The notes under the pieces were generated by a model that made no database searches, had not been told where the DNA came from, and worked only from the letters and a program-made list of their open reading frames with translations. From the NCBI RefSeq assembly GCF_013608025.1, contig NZ_VDLV01000052.1:597-64596 (forward strand): 64,000 nucleotides of DNA, given 5' to 3'. The position numbers were made by a program, and so were the translations under genes. Below are positions 16,604-25,018 of this stretch, piece by piece; the stretch's first letter is position 1; every line of letters starts with the position of its first letter. The stretch comes from Pseudomonas brassicacearum subsp. neoaurantiaca. Lineage in GTDB: Bacteria > Pseudomonadota > Gammaproteobacteria > Pseudomonadales > Pseudomonadaceae.

Positions 16604-16641
16604 ATGCCCGCCCATCTTCCCTTTCAAGCAAGAGGCCCAGC

Positions 16642-17097
16642 ATGAACCGCGACAGCACCTACCTGGAATCGATTCTGCACCGGGACATCCCGTTGACGCG
16701 GGACATGGGCCTGAAAGTGCTCGATTGGCAGGGCCGGCGACTGCGCCTGTTCCTGCCTCTTGAAGCCAACGTCAACCACAAGAGCACCATGTTCGGCGGC
16801 AGTCTGTACTGCGGCGCGGTATTGGGCGGCTGGGGCTGGCTGCACCTGGCCTTGCGCGAAGAGAGCATTGAAGACGGGCACATCGTGATCCAGGAAGGTC
16901 AAATCAGTTATCCGCTGCCGGTCACCCGCGATGCGACGGTTATCTGCGACGCGCCTGATGAAAAAACCTGGAAGCGCTTCCTCGCCACCTACCGGCGCTA
17001 CGGACGAGCACGACTGGCCCTGCAAACGCGGGTGCTGAATGTGGAGAGCGAAGACGTAGCAGTGCAATTCGAAGGGCAATACGTGCTGCACCGTTGA
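16642..17097 (+). CDS. Thioesterase-fold (YiiD C-terminal-like) protein
   Basis: 151 residues with a hot-dog-type sequence. It has MGLKVLDWQGRRLRLFLPL, then NVNHKSTMFGGSLYCGAVL, the asparagine/histidine-containing helix start found in the thioesterase domain of YiiD-like proteins. It begins 38 bases after dctD with AAGAGG before ATG, so it may be co-transcribed. There is no signal peptide. The substrate is unknown; a fatty acyl thioester is a guess from fold. Confidence 0.7.
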   Translation: MNRDSTYLESILHRDIPLTRDMGLKVLDWQGRRLRLFLPLEANVNHKSTMFGGSLYCGAVLGGWGWLHLALREESIEDGHIVIQEGQISYPLPVTRDATVICDAPDEKTWKRFLATYRRYGRARLALQTRVLNVESEDVAVQFEGQYVLHR

Positions 17098-17116
17098 TCC
17101 CAGCAGCATAAAACCC

Positions 17117-17225
17117 GTGGCGAGGGGATTTATCCCCGCTGGGTTGCGAAGCGACCCCAAGAGCGGCTAACGCGTTTTGACTGGTGTATCGGCAGCAGCC
17201 CAGCGGGGATAAATCCCCTCGCCAC
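17117..17225. repeat. REP pair, GTGGCGAGGGGATTTATCCC family
   Basis: Inverted pair with GTGGCGAGGGGATTTATCCC at the left and its complement at the right. It is the only copy of this third REP family in the window. It lies between convergent genes. Confidence 0.85.
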
Positions 17226-17240
17226 AAGTGGTATCTGATC

Positions 17241-18068
17241 CTAGGCGCGGGCAAGCTCCAACAATTTCCCGCGCCACGCCGCTTTCGCCGGCAACGCCAG
17301 GAAGGAAGCATTCAACAGCGACTCCCGCGCCGGATAGCTGAACGGTTTGCCGTTCAAGTCGAGCACTTCGCCCCCCGCGCCTTCAAGCACACCCTGGGCC
17401 GCGGCGGTGTCCCACTGCGACGTCGGCGCCAACCGTGGATAGCAATCGGCCGCGCCTTCGGCCAGCAGGCAGAACTTCAACGAACTGCCGATGTTGGTCA
17501 GTTGCAAGTCGCCAAGGTTCTCACTCAAGCCGGCCAACAAGCGCTCCTGCTCCGGGCTGGTGTGGCGCCGACTAGCGACCACGGTGAAAGCGTCTCCAGG
17601 CGCCAATTCGTTACGCACGGCAATGGGCAAAGGCTCGGCATCTTTATCGCCACGCCAAGCGCCCAGACCAGCGCCGCCGACATAAAAGCGCCCGTTGGTG
17701 GGCATCGAAACCACACCAAACACCACCCGCCCCTCTTCGACCAAGGCGATGTTGACGGTGAACTCTTCGCTGCCGGAAATGAATTCCTTGGTGCCATCCA
17801 GCGGGTCCACCAGCCACCAGCATTTCCAGGTCGCGCGCACGCTTTGCGCGATATTGGCGTCCTCTTCGGAAAGGATCGGGATATCTGGTGCCAGCGCGGT
17901 CAATCCAGCGACGATGACATCGTGAGCGGCCATGTCGGCGGCGGTGACGGGTGATTCGTCAGCCTTTTGCACGACTTCCACATTGGCACGCCAGAATGGC
18001 AGGATCGCCGCGCCGGCCTTGAGTGCCAGCTCGATCACCGGGGCGATCAAGGGATGAGGGTAATTCAT
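17241..18068 (-). CDS. cysQ: 3'(2'),5'-bisphosphate nucleotidase CysQ
   Basis: 275 residues of the inositol-monophosphatase superfamily. It removes the 3' phosphate from PAP (and PAPS), a by-product of sulfate assimilation. Metal-site motifs are present: SEED at about residues 65-68, WWLVDPLDGTKEFI, and the C-terminal SQWDTAAAQGVLEGAGG. Its ATG overlaps the nudE stop, so the two form an operon. The same pair lies together in other Pseudomonas. Confidence 0.93.
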   Translation of the reverse strand: MNYPHPLIAPVIELALKAGAAILPFWRANVEVVQKADESPVTAADMAAHDVIVAGLTALAPDIPILSEEDANIAQSVRATWKCWWLVDPLDGTKEFISGSEEFTVNIALVEEGRVVFGVVSMPTNGRFYVGGAGLGAWRGDKDAEPLPIAVRNELAPGDAFTVVASRRHTSPEQERLLAGLSENLGDLQLTNIGSSLKFCLLAEGAADCYPRLAPTSQWDTAAAQGVLEGAGGEVLDLNGKPFSYPARESLLNASFLALPAKAAWRGKLLELARA

Positions 18069-18631
18069 GGCAGGTAGGTTCCGCGCTGGGTCAGCAGGTC
18101 GCGGGCCAGGTACAGCGCCGCCAGCGCCCGGCCTTCGGTGAATTGTGGATTTTGCGCCAGGGCCCAGAGCTCGGCCAGGTTGACCTTCTCGACGCGCATC
18201 GCCTCGGGCTCGTCGCCCTCCAACCGTTCTTCATACAGATCGGTCGCCAACACCACTTGGATTTTCTGGCTCATGTAGCCGGGTGACAGCGACAACTCTG
18301 TCAGATGTTCCAGTTGTCGCGCGCCGAAACCGGCCTCTTCCTTGAGCTCCCGTTCAGCCGCCGCCAGCACGTCTTCCCCGGGCTCGATCAATCCTTTGGG
18401 CAGGGACAATTCGTAGGCATCGGTGCCGCCGCAGTATTCTTCCACCAACACCGCGTGCTCGGCATCGAGCATCGCCACGATCATCACCGCGCCGTAGCCC
18501 GGGCCCTTGCTCGCCAGCCGCTCATAGGTACGCTCCACACCATTGGAAAAACGCAGTTGCAGTTCTTCCACGCAGAACAGGCGGCTGGTGGCGACGATCC
18601 GTCGGTCGAGTATGGTGGGTTTCTGGCGCAT
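18065..18631 (-). CDS. nudE: ADP compounds hydrolase NudE
   Basis: 188 residues with a complete Nudix box (GLIEPGEDVLAAAERELKEE, then AGF), which supplies the Mg-binding glutamates. NudE hydrolyses ADP-ribose, Ap3A and NADH-like compounds. It has GGGAG upstream of ATG. It leads the nudE-cysQ operon and is divergent from yrfG across an 88-base promoter gap. Confidence 0.93.
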   Translation of the reverse strand: MRQKPTILDRRIVATSRLFCVEELQLRFSNGVERTYERLASKGPGYGAVMIVAMLDAEHAVLVEEYCGGTDAYELSLPKGLIEPGEDVLAAAERELKEEAGFGARQLEHLTELSLSPGYMSQKIQVVLATDLYEERLEGDEPEAMRVEKVNLAELWALAQNPQFTEGRALAALYLARDLLTQRGTYLP

Positions 18632-18719
18632 AAACGGCTCCCTGGGCGATAGCGGGCTACTATACCCGGCCTATCCTGATTGTTTGTGTCGGATATCTGA
18701 TTAGCGCTGGAGAAGTTTG

Positions 18720-19382
18720 ATGGCTTTATTGCCCTGGCATGAGATCGACACGGTGCTGTTGGACATGGACGGCACCTTGTTGGACCTGCATTACGACAAC
18801 CATTTCTGGCTGGAGCACCTGCCCCAGCGCTACGCCGAACTGCATGGCGTCAGCCGCGCGATGGCTGAAATGGAACTGCAACCGCTGTTCGAGCGCAACG
18901 CCGGCCAGTTGCAGTGGTATTGCCTGGACTTCTGGAGCGAGGAACTGAAACTGCCGGTGCGCGAGTTGAAACTGGAAACCGCGCACTTGATCGCCTTGCG
19001 CCCGGACGCCGATACATTCCTGGAGGCGATCCAACGGGCCGGCAAACGGGTCGTGATGATCACCAATGCCCACCGAGACTCGCTGTCCTTGAAACTGGAG
19101 CGGATCGAACTGGCTCCGTATTTCGAGCGCTTGATCAGTTCCCACGACTACGGTTTCCCCAAGGAGAACCCGCAGTTTTGGGATGCCTTGCAAGCTGACC
19201 TGGATTTCGACCCGGCCCGCAGCCTGTTCATCGACGACACCCTGCCGGTATTGCGCAGCGCCCGGGACTTTGGCGTCGGGCACCTGCTGGCGGTCAGCGA
19301 ACCGGACAGCCGCAAGGGGCCGAAGGATACGGGGGAGTTTGAGGCGGTCGGGGATTATCGGGACTTGATTGCCGAACTTTGA
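18720..19382 (+). CDS. yrfG: HAD-family GMP/IMP nucleotidase
   Basis: 220 residues. HAD motifs in order: I, DTVLLDMDGTLLDL; II, VMITNAHRD; III, lysine in SHDYGFPKENPQFW; IV, SLFIDDTLPVL. The long cap with FWLEHLPQRYAE is typical of YrfG, a 5'-nucleotidase preferring GMP and IMP. ATG at 18720 has GGAG eight bases ahead and is chosen over the TTG before it. Confidence 0.9.
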   Translation: MALLPWHEIDTVLLDMDGTLLDLHYDNHFWLEHLPQRYAELHGVSRAMAEMELQPLFERNAGQLQWYCLDFWSEELKLPVRELKLETAHLIALRPDADTFLEAIQRAGKRVVMITNAHRDSLSLKLERIELAPYFERLISSHDYGFPKENPQFWDALQADLDFDPARSLFIDDTLPVLRSARDFGVGHLLAVSEPDSRKGPKDTGEFEAVGDYRDLIAEL

Positions 19383-19395
19383 ACCGCACCGCCTT

Positions 19396-19461
19396 CATCG
19401 CGAGCAAGCTCGCTCCCACAGGGACATGTGGTTAACTGTGGGAGCGAGCTTGCTCGCGATG
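19396..19461. repeat. REP pair in reversed (tail-to-tail) orientation
   Basis: Two GTGGGAGCGAGC-family copies, but here the order is complement first (ATCGCGAGCAAGCTCGCTCC) then direct, with only about 16 bases between. All other pairs in this window have the opposite arrangement. It lies between convergent yrfG and kbp. Confidence 0.9.
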
Positions 19462-19482
19462 AAGACACCGCAAGTCTGAAGA

Positions 19483-19923
19483 TTACTCAGGGATACGCAG
19501 CACCTGCCCAGGATAGATCTTGTCCGGGTGCTTCAGCATTGGCTTGTTGGCTTCGAAAATCTTGTTGTACTTGTTCGCGTCGCCGTATTCGGCCTTGGAT
19601 ATGGCGCTGAGGGTGTCGCCCTTTTTCACGGTCACGAAACGCGCTGCCTTTGCCACCGGGCCGGTCACGGTGATCTGGTCATCGACACTGCCGACGCCCT
19701 CGATGTTACCCACGGCCAAGAGGATCTTCTCTTTTTCTTCCTGACTTGCGACCTCACCGGTGACAGTGACTTTGTCGCCCTCGATCGTTGCCTCCACGTT
19801 CGGATTGCCCAACCCGACCTTGTTGATGTGTTCCTTCAATTGCTCACTGGCGTTGGCGTTACCGGGGGTCAGCAGGTCGATAAGCTTCTCGCCCGCCTCT
19901 TTAACAAAGCTGAAAAGACTCAT
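19483..19923 (-). CDS. kbp: BON and LysM domain protein, Kbp/YgaU-like
   Basis: 146 residues, close to E. coli Kbp (YgaU, about 149). The N-terminus MSLFSFVKEAGEKLID is followed by a BON domain (about 20-90: VEATIEGDKVTVTGEVASQE) and a C-terminal LysM domain (about 93-145: VTVKKGDTLSAISKAEYGD). E. coli Kbp is a cytoplasmic K+-binding stress protein; there is no signal peptide here either. ATG at 19923 with AAGGAG is chosen over a longer open frame. Divergent from the LysR gene. Confidence 0.88.
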   Translation of the reverse strand: MSLFSFVKEAGEKLIDLLTPGNANASEQLKEHINKVGLGNPNVEATIEGDKVTVTGEVASQEEKEKILLAVGNIEGVGSVDDQITVTGPVAKAARFVTVKKGDTLSAISKAEYGDANKYNKIFEANKPMLKHPDKIYPGQVLRIPE

Positions 19924-20056
19924 TGCACGCTCCTTGGGTTTAAGTGTCCAGACGTAGAAGGCTAGACCAGTCGAGACGAGTCCACCGCCCAGCCGACCAA
20001 TGACCACGCCACGGGCAAGCGCTAGAATCCCAACCTTCCAGCGCCCAGGAGCGAAG

Positions 20057-20944
20057 ATGGACATCAAGCAGCTGAAATTTCTCATCGCGCTCGACGAAAC
20101 CCGTCACTTCGGCCAGGCCGCCGCTCGTTGCCACATCACCCAACCCACTCTGTCCATGCGCTTGCGCAGCCTGGAAGAAGAGCTTGGCCTGCCACTGGTC
20201 AACCGAGGGCAGCGCTTCGAGGGTTTTACCGCGCCCGGTGAGCGGGTGCTGGCCTGGGCTCGCACGGTGCTGGCCGCCTACGACGGGCTTCAGGCCGAAG
20301 CGGCGGCCTGCCGGGGCAACCTGGTGGGCACGCTGCGCCTGGGCGTGGTGCCGCTGTCAAACTTCGATCCGCTGTCGATGATGCAGCGCTTGCACGCCGA
20401 CCACCCCAGCCTGCGTTTCGAATTGTCGTCCCTGAGCTCCGAGCAGATTCTCGAACAGTTGGCGAACAACCGCATCGACCTGGGCATTTCCTATCTGGAA
20501 CGCCTGGACAACGATCGTTTCGAGGCGCTGCCATTCAGCCATACCCGCATGGGCCTGCTTTACGACCAACGTTTTTTCTTTTTCGATGAGCAACCGCTGA
20601 GCTGGGAAGCGCTGGTCGAATTGCCCTTGGGCATGCTCACCAGCGGCATGCACTTTCGCCAATCCATCGACCACAACTTCCACAGTCGGGGACTGTCACC
20701 CCAGCCGTTGTTGCAGACCGACGCCGTGCATCAACTGCTACAGGCCGTGCACGGTGGGCTGTGTTGCGCGGTGGTGCCGTTGGAGGGTGGCCTGCACGAC
20801 ATGGCCGAAGACCTGCGGATCCAGCCCATCGAAGGCGCGCAGTCACTCGTTCCACTCGGCCTGATCATGCGTCGCGGCGCCCCGCGTTCGGCGCTGGCGG
20901 AGGCCTGTTTCGCGCTCTATCAGAAATCAACAAGCATCTCTTGA
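20057..20944 (+). CDS. LysR-family transcriptional regulator
   Basis: 295 residues with an N-terminal winged HTH (MDIKQLKFLIALDETRHFGQ, AAARCHITQPTLSMRLRSLE) and a C-terminal substrate-binding fold beginning near GTLRLGVVPLSNFDP. AGGAG lies six bases before ATG. It is upstream of, and co-oriented with, fdhD and the molybdopterin oxidoreductase, so it may control them; the 87-base gap to fdhD leaves room for a separate promoter. The inducer is unknown. Confidence 0.9.
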   Translation: MDIKQLKFLIALDETRHFGQAAARCHITQPTLSMRLRSLEEELGLPLVNRGQRFEGFTAPGERVLAWARTVLAAYDGLQAEAAACRGNLVGTLRLGVVPLSNFDPLSMMQRLHADHPSLRFELSSLSSEQILEQLANNRIDLGISYLERLDNDRFEALPFSHTRMGLLYDQRFFFFDEQPLSWEALVELPLGMLTSGMHFRQSIDHNFHSRGLSPQPLLQTDAVHQLLQAVHGGLCCAVVPLEGGLHDMAEDLRIQPIEGAQSLVPLGLIMRRGAPRSALAEACFALYQKSTSIS

Positions 20945-21031
20945 TCGACGTCATCTATTGGAAGATCAGTAATAGCGATTAGACGTGGCAGATTGCCGCA
21001 TTTAGTCTTACCACTATTCCTACTTTCAGTG

Positions 21032-21877
21032 ATGCCCATGAACGACAAGCCTCCGGTCTGTCCAGCGCCTGACGTGGAACCCTCCACGCCAGCCGCCAGC
21101 CAGAGCTATCGCTACTGCAACCTGGACCACTCCGACTCGGACAGCACCGCGCTGGCCGAGGAAGTGGCGTTGGCGATTGCCTATAACGGCATCAGCCAGG
21201 CCGTCATGTTGGTCACGCCCACTGATCTGGAAGATTTCATCGTCGGCTTCAGCCTCGGCAGCGGCATCATCGAGGACCCTGCCGATATCTATGACCTGCA
21301 ACTGAGCGGTGCGGGTTCCGCACAATACGCCCAGGTCACCATTGCCAATCGCGCCTTCTGGAATCTCAAGCAGCAACGTCGCCAGATGGCCGGCACCAGT
21401 GGCTGCGGGCTGTGTGGCGTGGAAGCCGTGGAGCAGGCGCTACCCGATCTCAAGGCGTTGCCCGGGGCGCCGCTGCCTCCGGCGCCATGGCTCGATGGCC
21501 TGCGTCAACGTATCAGCCAGTTCCAGCCCCTGGGCCAGCACTGCGGCGCGGTCCATGCGGCATTGTTCATGAATGCCCAGGGCAAACTGCTGCTGGGCCG
21601 CGAAGACATTGGCCGACACAACGCCCTCGATAAACTGATCGGTGCGTTGATCCGGCAACAAATCCCAGTAGCCGGCGGCTTGGCGATCGTCACCAGCCGT
21701 TGCAGCCTCGAATTGATCCAGAAAGTCTTGCGTGCGGGCATCCAGACCTTGGTCAGCCTGTCGTCGCCCACGGGCCTCGCCGTGCAGTGGGCCCGCCAAC
21801 ACAACCTCAACCTCATCCACCTGCCGCAGAAAAGTGCGCCGCGGGTCTATAGCCCTGCGATGGAGAAACAAGCGTGA
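21032..21877 (+). CDS. fdhD: Formate dehydrogenase accessory sulfurtransferase FdhD
   Basis: 281 residues from ATG 21032; ATG 21038 is an equal candidate and neither has a strong ribosome site. FdhD moves sulfur from a cysteine desulfurase to the molybdenum cofactor of formate dehydrogenases. The CxxC pair is in TSGCGLCGVEAVEQ, and the C-terminus has GREDIGRHNALDKLIG and VTSRCSLELIQKVLRAGI, all family hallmarks. It overlaps the oxidoreductase by four bases (GTGA), which ties the two together. Confidence 0.92.
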   Translation: MPMNDKPPVCPAPDVEPSTPAASQSYRYCNLDHSDSDSTALAEEVALAIAYNGISQAVMLVTPTDLEDFIVGFSLGSGIIEDPADIYDLQLSGAGSAQYAQVTIANRAFWNLKQQRRQMAGTSGCGLCGVEAVEQALPDLKALPGAPLPPAPWLDGLRQRISQFQPLGQHCGAVHAALFMNAQGKLLLGREDIGRHNALDKLIGALIRQQIPVAGGLAIVTSRCSLELIQKVLRAGIQTLVSLSSPTGLAVQWARQHNLNLIHLPQKSAPRVYSPAMEKQA

Positions 21878-24222
21878 GCAACTATCCACAAGCCAACCAG
21901 AAACCCGCACCGCGCTACAAGCCCTACAGGGGCCCGGCCGGTGGATGGGGGGCGCTGATCAGCGTTGCCCAGGCCTGGCTGACCAGCGATAACGCGCTGA
22001 AGAACATCCGCATGATGCTCAAGACCAACCAGAACGGCGGTTTCGACTGCCCCGGCTGCGCCTGGGGTGATTCGCCGGAAAGCGGCATGGTCAAGTTCTG
22101 TGAGAACGGCGCCAAGGCCGTGAACTGGGAAGCGACCAAGCGTCGTGTCGACGCGGCTTTTTTTGCCAAGCACAGCGTGACGTCGTTGCTGGAACAGAGC
22201 GACTACTGGCTTGAATACCAGGGGCGCCTGACGGAGCCGATGAGCTACGACGCCGAAACCGACCGCTACAAGCCTATCAGTTGGGACGCGGCGTTCGCGC
22301 TGATCAGCAAGCATTTGAAAGGACTGTCCAGCCCGAACCAGGCGGAGTTCTACACGTCGGGCCGGGCCAGCAACGAAGCGGCCTACCTGTATCAATTGTT
22401 CGTGCGCGCCTTCGGCACCAACAATTTTCCCGATTGCTCGAACATGTGCCATGAAGCCAGCGGCGTCGCCCTGTCCCAGAGCGTGGGCGTGGGCAAAGGC
22501 ACGGTCACTTTTGACGATTTCGAACATGCCGACGCGATTTTCGTCTGGGGCCAGAACCCCGGCACCAACCATCCACGGATGCTCGAACCGCTGCGTGAAG
22601 CCGTCAAACGTGGCGCCCAGGTGGTGTGTATCAATCCGCTGAAAGAACGCGGCCTGGAACGCTTCCAGCATCCGCAGCATCCACTGGAAATGCTCACCAA
22701 CGGTGATAAACCGACCAACACCGCCTATTTCCGCCCGGCCCTGGGCGGTGACATGGCTGTATTGCGGGGCATGGCGAAATTCCTGTTGCAATGGGAACGG
22801 GACGCGCAGAACAGTGGCGGCCCTGCGGTATTCGACCATGGGTTCCTCAACGAACACAGCGCCAACGTCCTGGAATACCTGGCCGTTGTCGATGACACCT
22901 CGTGGGAGCAGATCGTCGAGCAATCCGGCCTGACCCTGGCCGAGATCGAGCAATCCGCGCGTATGTACGCGAAAGCCAGCAACGTGATCATGTGCTGGGC
23001 AATGGGCATTACCCAGCACCGCCATTCGGTGGCGACGATCCAGGAAATCGCCAACCTGATGATGCTGCGAGGCAACATCGGCAAGCCAGGCGCGGGGCTC
23101 TGCCCGGTGCGGGGCCACAGTAATGTGCAGGGCGACCGGACCATGGGAATCAACGAGCGTCCGCCCGTTGCTTTCCTCGACACCCTGGAGCGGCGTTTCC
23201 AGTTCAAGGTGCCGCGTGAACACGGCCACAACGTGGTCGAGGCGATCCACGCCATGGCCGAAGGCCGGGCGAAAGTTTTCGTCGCGCTGGGTGGAAACTT
23301 TGCCCAGGCTACGCCAGACAGCCACCGGACCTTCCAGGCCTTGGGCAATTGCGACCTGACCGTCCAGATCAGCACCAAGCTCAATCGCAGCCACTTGGCC
23401 CATGGGAAGGAGGCGCTGATCCTGCCATGCCTGGGTCGTACCGACATCGACCTGCAAGCCGAAGGCTCGCAAGCCGTGACCGTGGAAGACTCCTTCAGCA
23501 TGGTTCACGCCTCGAATGGGCAATTGCAGCCACTGTCGAACCAGATGCGCTCCGAGCCCTGGATCATCGCCGGTATCGCCGCCGCCACGCTGGGCAGTCG
23601 CCCAGTGGATTGGAACTGGCTCGTGGCCGACTACAGCCGCATCCGCGATTTGATCGCGGAGACTGTTCCTGGCTTCAAGGATTTCAACGAAAAACTCAAG
23701 AACCCCGGCGGTTTCTACCTGGGCAACAGCGCCGGCGCCCGTCGCTGGAACACCCCTTCGGGCCGGGCCAACTTCAAGCCCAACCGGCTGCCGACGGACC
23801 TGATCCATGAACGCACCCGCGCGACAGGCCAACTGCCGGACCTGATCTTGCAATCCATGCGTTCCCACGATCAGTACAACACCACGATCTATGGGTTGGA
23901 TGACCGTTATCGCGGCGTCAAAGGCCAGCGCGACGTGTTGTTCGTGAACGAAGCGGACATCATCCGCCTGGGCTTCAAGCCGGGACAGAAAGCTGACATC
24001 GTTTCGCTTTGGGATGATGGCCGTGAGCGTCGGGTCAAAGGCTTTACGTTGTTGGCCTTCGACATTCCCGCAGGGCAGGCCGCAGCCTATTACCCCGAAG
24101 TGAATCCTTTGGTGCCGCTGGAAAGCACTGGCGACGACAGCTTTACCCCCACCTCGAAGTTCGTGGCGATCCGCCTCGAAGCAGCGAGCGAAAACGGGTT
24201 GATCCTGGCCAAGTCCGCCTGA
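21874..24222 (+). CDS. FdhF/YdeP-family molybdopterin oxidoreductase
   Basis: 782 residues starting with GTG, GGAG upstream. The molybdopterin-bis-MGD fold is clear: GRASNEAAYLYQLFVRAFG, the probable Mo-ligand Cys in SNMCHEASG, VWGQNPGTNHPRM, and C-terminal molydop-binding motifs (SMRSHDQYNTTIYGLDDRYRG). The N-terminal NGGFDCPGCAWGDSP has a CxxC plus a later Cys but not the full 4Fe-4S ligand set of FdhF, as in the YdeP branch. YdeP is linked to acid resistance in E. coli; its substrate is not settled. Coupling to fdhD implies a sulfurated Mo centre. Confidence 0.88.
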   Translation: MSNYPQANQKPAPRYKPYRGPAGGWGALISVAQAWLTSDNALKNIRMMLKTNQNGGFDCPGCAWGDSPESGMVKFCENGAKAVNWEATKRRVDAAFFAKHSVTSLLEQSDYWLEYQGRLTEPMSYDAETDRYKPISWDAAFALISKHLKGLSSPNQAEFYTSGRASNEAAYLYQLFVRAFGTNNFPDCSNMCHEASGVALSQSVGVGKGTVTFDDFEHADAIFVWGQNPGTNHPRMLEPLREAVKRGAQVVCINPLKERGLERFQHPQHPLEMLTNGDKPTNTAYFRPALGGDMAVLRGMAKFLLQWERDAQNSGGPAVFDHGFLNEHSANVLEYLAVVDDTSWEQIVEQSGLTLAEIEQSARMYAKASNVIMCWAMGITQHRHSVATIQEIANLMMLRGNIGKPGAGLCPVRGHSNVQGDRTMGINERPPVAFLDTLERRFQFKVPREHGHNVVEAIHAMAEGRAKVFVALGGNFAQATPDSHRTFQALGNCDLTVQISTKLNRSHLAHGKEALILPCLGRTDIDLQAEGSQAVTVEDSFSMVHASNGQLQPLSNQMRSEPWIIAGIAAATLGSRPVDWNWLVADYSRIRDLIAETVPGFKDFNEKLKNPGGFYLGNSAGARRWNTPSGRANFKPNRLPTDLIHERTRATGQLPDLILQSMRSHDQYNTTIYGLDDRYRGVKGQRDVLFVNEADIIRLGFKPGQKADIVSLWDDGRERRVKGFTLLAFDIPAGQAAAYYPEVNPLVPLESTGDDSFTPTSKFVAIRLEAASENGLILAKSA

Positions 24223-24273
24223 GGCAACTCTCGAGTAGCACGTATCCCACATACTTTCAGACGCCCACAAAAA

Positions 24274-24299
24274 AGGCCGTTTTCCAAGGAAAACGGCCT
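24274..24299. terminator. Strong hairpin after the molybdopterin oxidoreductase gene
   Basis: AGGCCGTTTTCC/GGAAAACGGCCT with almost no loop, 52 bases after the stop. The T-run is on the minus strand (TTTTTTGTGG); the plus side has only GTCTGAAG. It may stop antisense transcription or act by stem stability alone. Confidence 0.55.
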
Positions 24300-24456
24300 G
24301 TCTGAAGTAGCTAAAGACCGGCAAAATTAGGTTAAGTTCCAGCCTAAAAACAATAACTTAGAGAATTGTGCACAAGTCGTGTTACTCGTCGGATTTCGAT
24401 TGTAACCAAGCGAAGCCAGCCTCAGGATCGCGCCGTCATCCCTTTGAGGCTCCTCT

Positions 24457-24933
24457 ATGAAGTTCTCCTCCATTCTCTTGTTGTCCCTTGGCCTGATCAG
24501 TGGCGTCGCGTCTGCCGGCGGTACCGCCGAAGCAGGTGTAGGCGGCGCATTGGGCGGGGTTTTGGGTTCGGTCGTCGGCCAGTCCCTGGGCGGCAACACC
24601 GGCTCCACTATCGGCGCAGCCCTTGGCGGCGCGGGCGGTAGCGCAGTCGGTGCAGACAGACATAGCCGCGGCGAAGCGGCGATCGGCGGCGCATTGGGCG
24701 CAGCCGGCGGTAACGTGGTCGGCCGCAGCGTAGGCGGCACCACCGGTAGCCTGATAGGTGCCGCAGCTGGCGGTGGCGCCGGTGGAGCGCTGGGCAACTA
24801 CATGGGCAAGGATGATGATGACGACCGTTATGAAGGTCGCCGTGGCGATCGTCGCTACTATCGTGACGGCCACCCGGGTCGCGGCCACGCCTACGGCCAT
24901 CGCAAGCATCATCATCGCTACTACCGCGACTAA
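24457..24933 (+). CDS. Secreted glycine-zipper protein
   Basis: 158 residues: signal peptide MKFSSILLLSLGLISGVASA, then about 95 residues of GxxxG-rich glycine-zipper repeats (GALGGVLGSVVGQSLGG, and again GALGAAGGNVVGRSVGG). A charged tail follows with DDDDDRY and a His/Arg-rich end (GHRKHHHRYYRD). The glycine-zipper block is duplicated. Such proteins sit in or on the outer membrane or periplasm; the function of this one is unknown. The His/Asp tail could bind metal, but that is speculation. Monocistronic with its own terminator. Confidence 0.8.
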   Translation: MKFSSILLLSLGLISGVASAGGTAEAGVGGALGGVLGSVVGQSLGGNTGSTIGAALGGAGGSAVGADRHSRGEAAIGGALGAAGGNVVGRSVGGTTGSLIGAAAGGGAGGALGNYMGKDDDDDRYEGRRGDRRYYRDGHPGRGHAYGHRKHHHRYYRD

Positions 24934-24961
24934 CGGCTGACTTTCCTGCCAGCCGGTAAAA

Positions 24962-25015
24962 GATCGCAGCCTTCGGTCGTTCTCCCCAGAGACTGACCGG
25001 AGGCTGCGATTTTTC
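24962..25015 (+). terminator. Terminator of the glycine-zipper gene
   Basis: ATCGCAGCCT and AGGCTGCGAT arms with inner GGTC/GACC pairs, then TTTTTCGTTT on the plus strand. It also separates this gene from the converging thioesterase gene. Confidence 0.8.
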
Positions 25016-25018
25016 GTT

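Noticed and set aside
19483..20085. A 200-residue LysM protein with a longer N-terminus
   Set aside because: The extra 54 residues overlap the LysR gene start and its ribosome site; the ATG at 19923 has AAGGAG and gives the family length.
21847..24324. An 825-codon open frame on the minus strand
   Set aside because: It lies exactly opposite the molybdopterin oxidoreductase, has no recognisable domain, and is explained by high GC at third positions. Similar long antisense frames opposite pckA (29433-31106), tex (37699-39306) and gshA (39988-41661) are rejected for the same reason.
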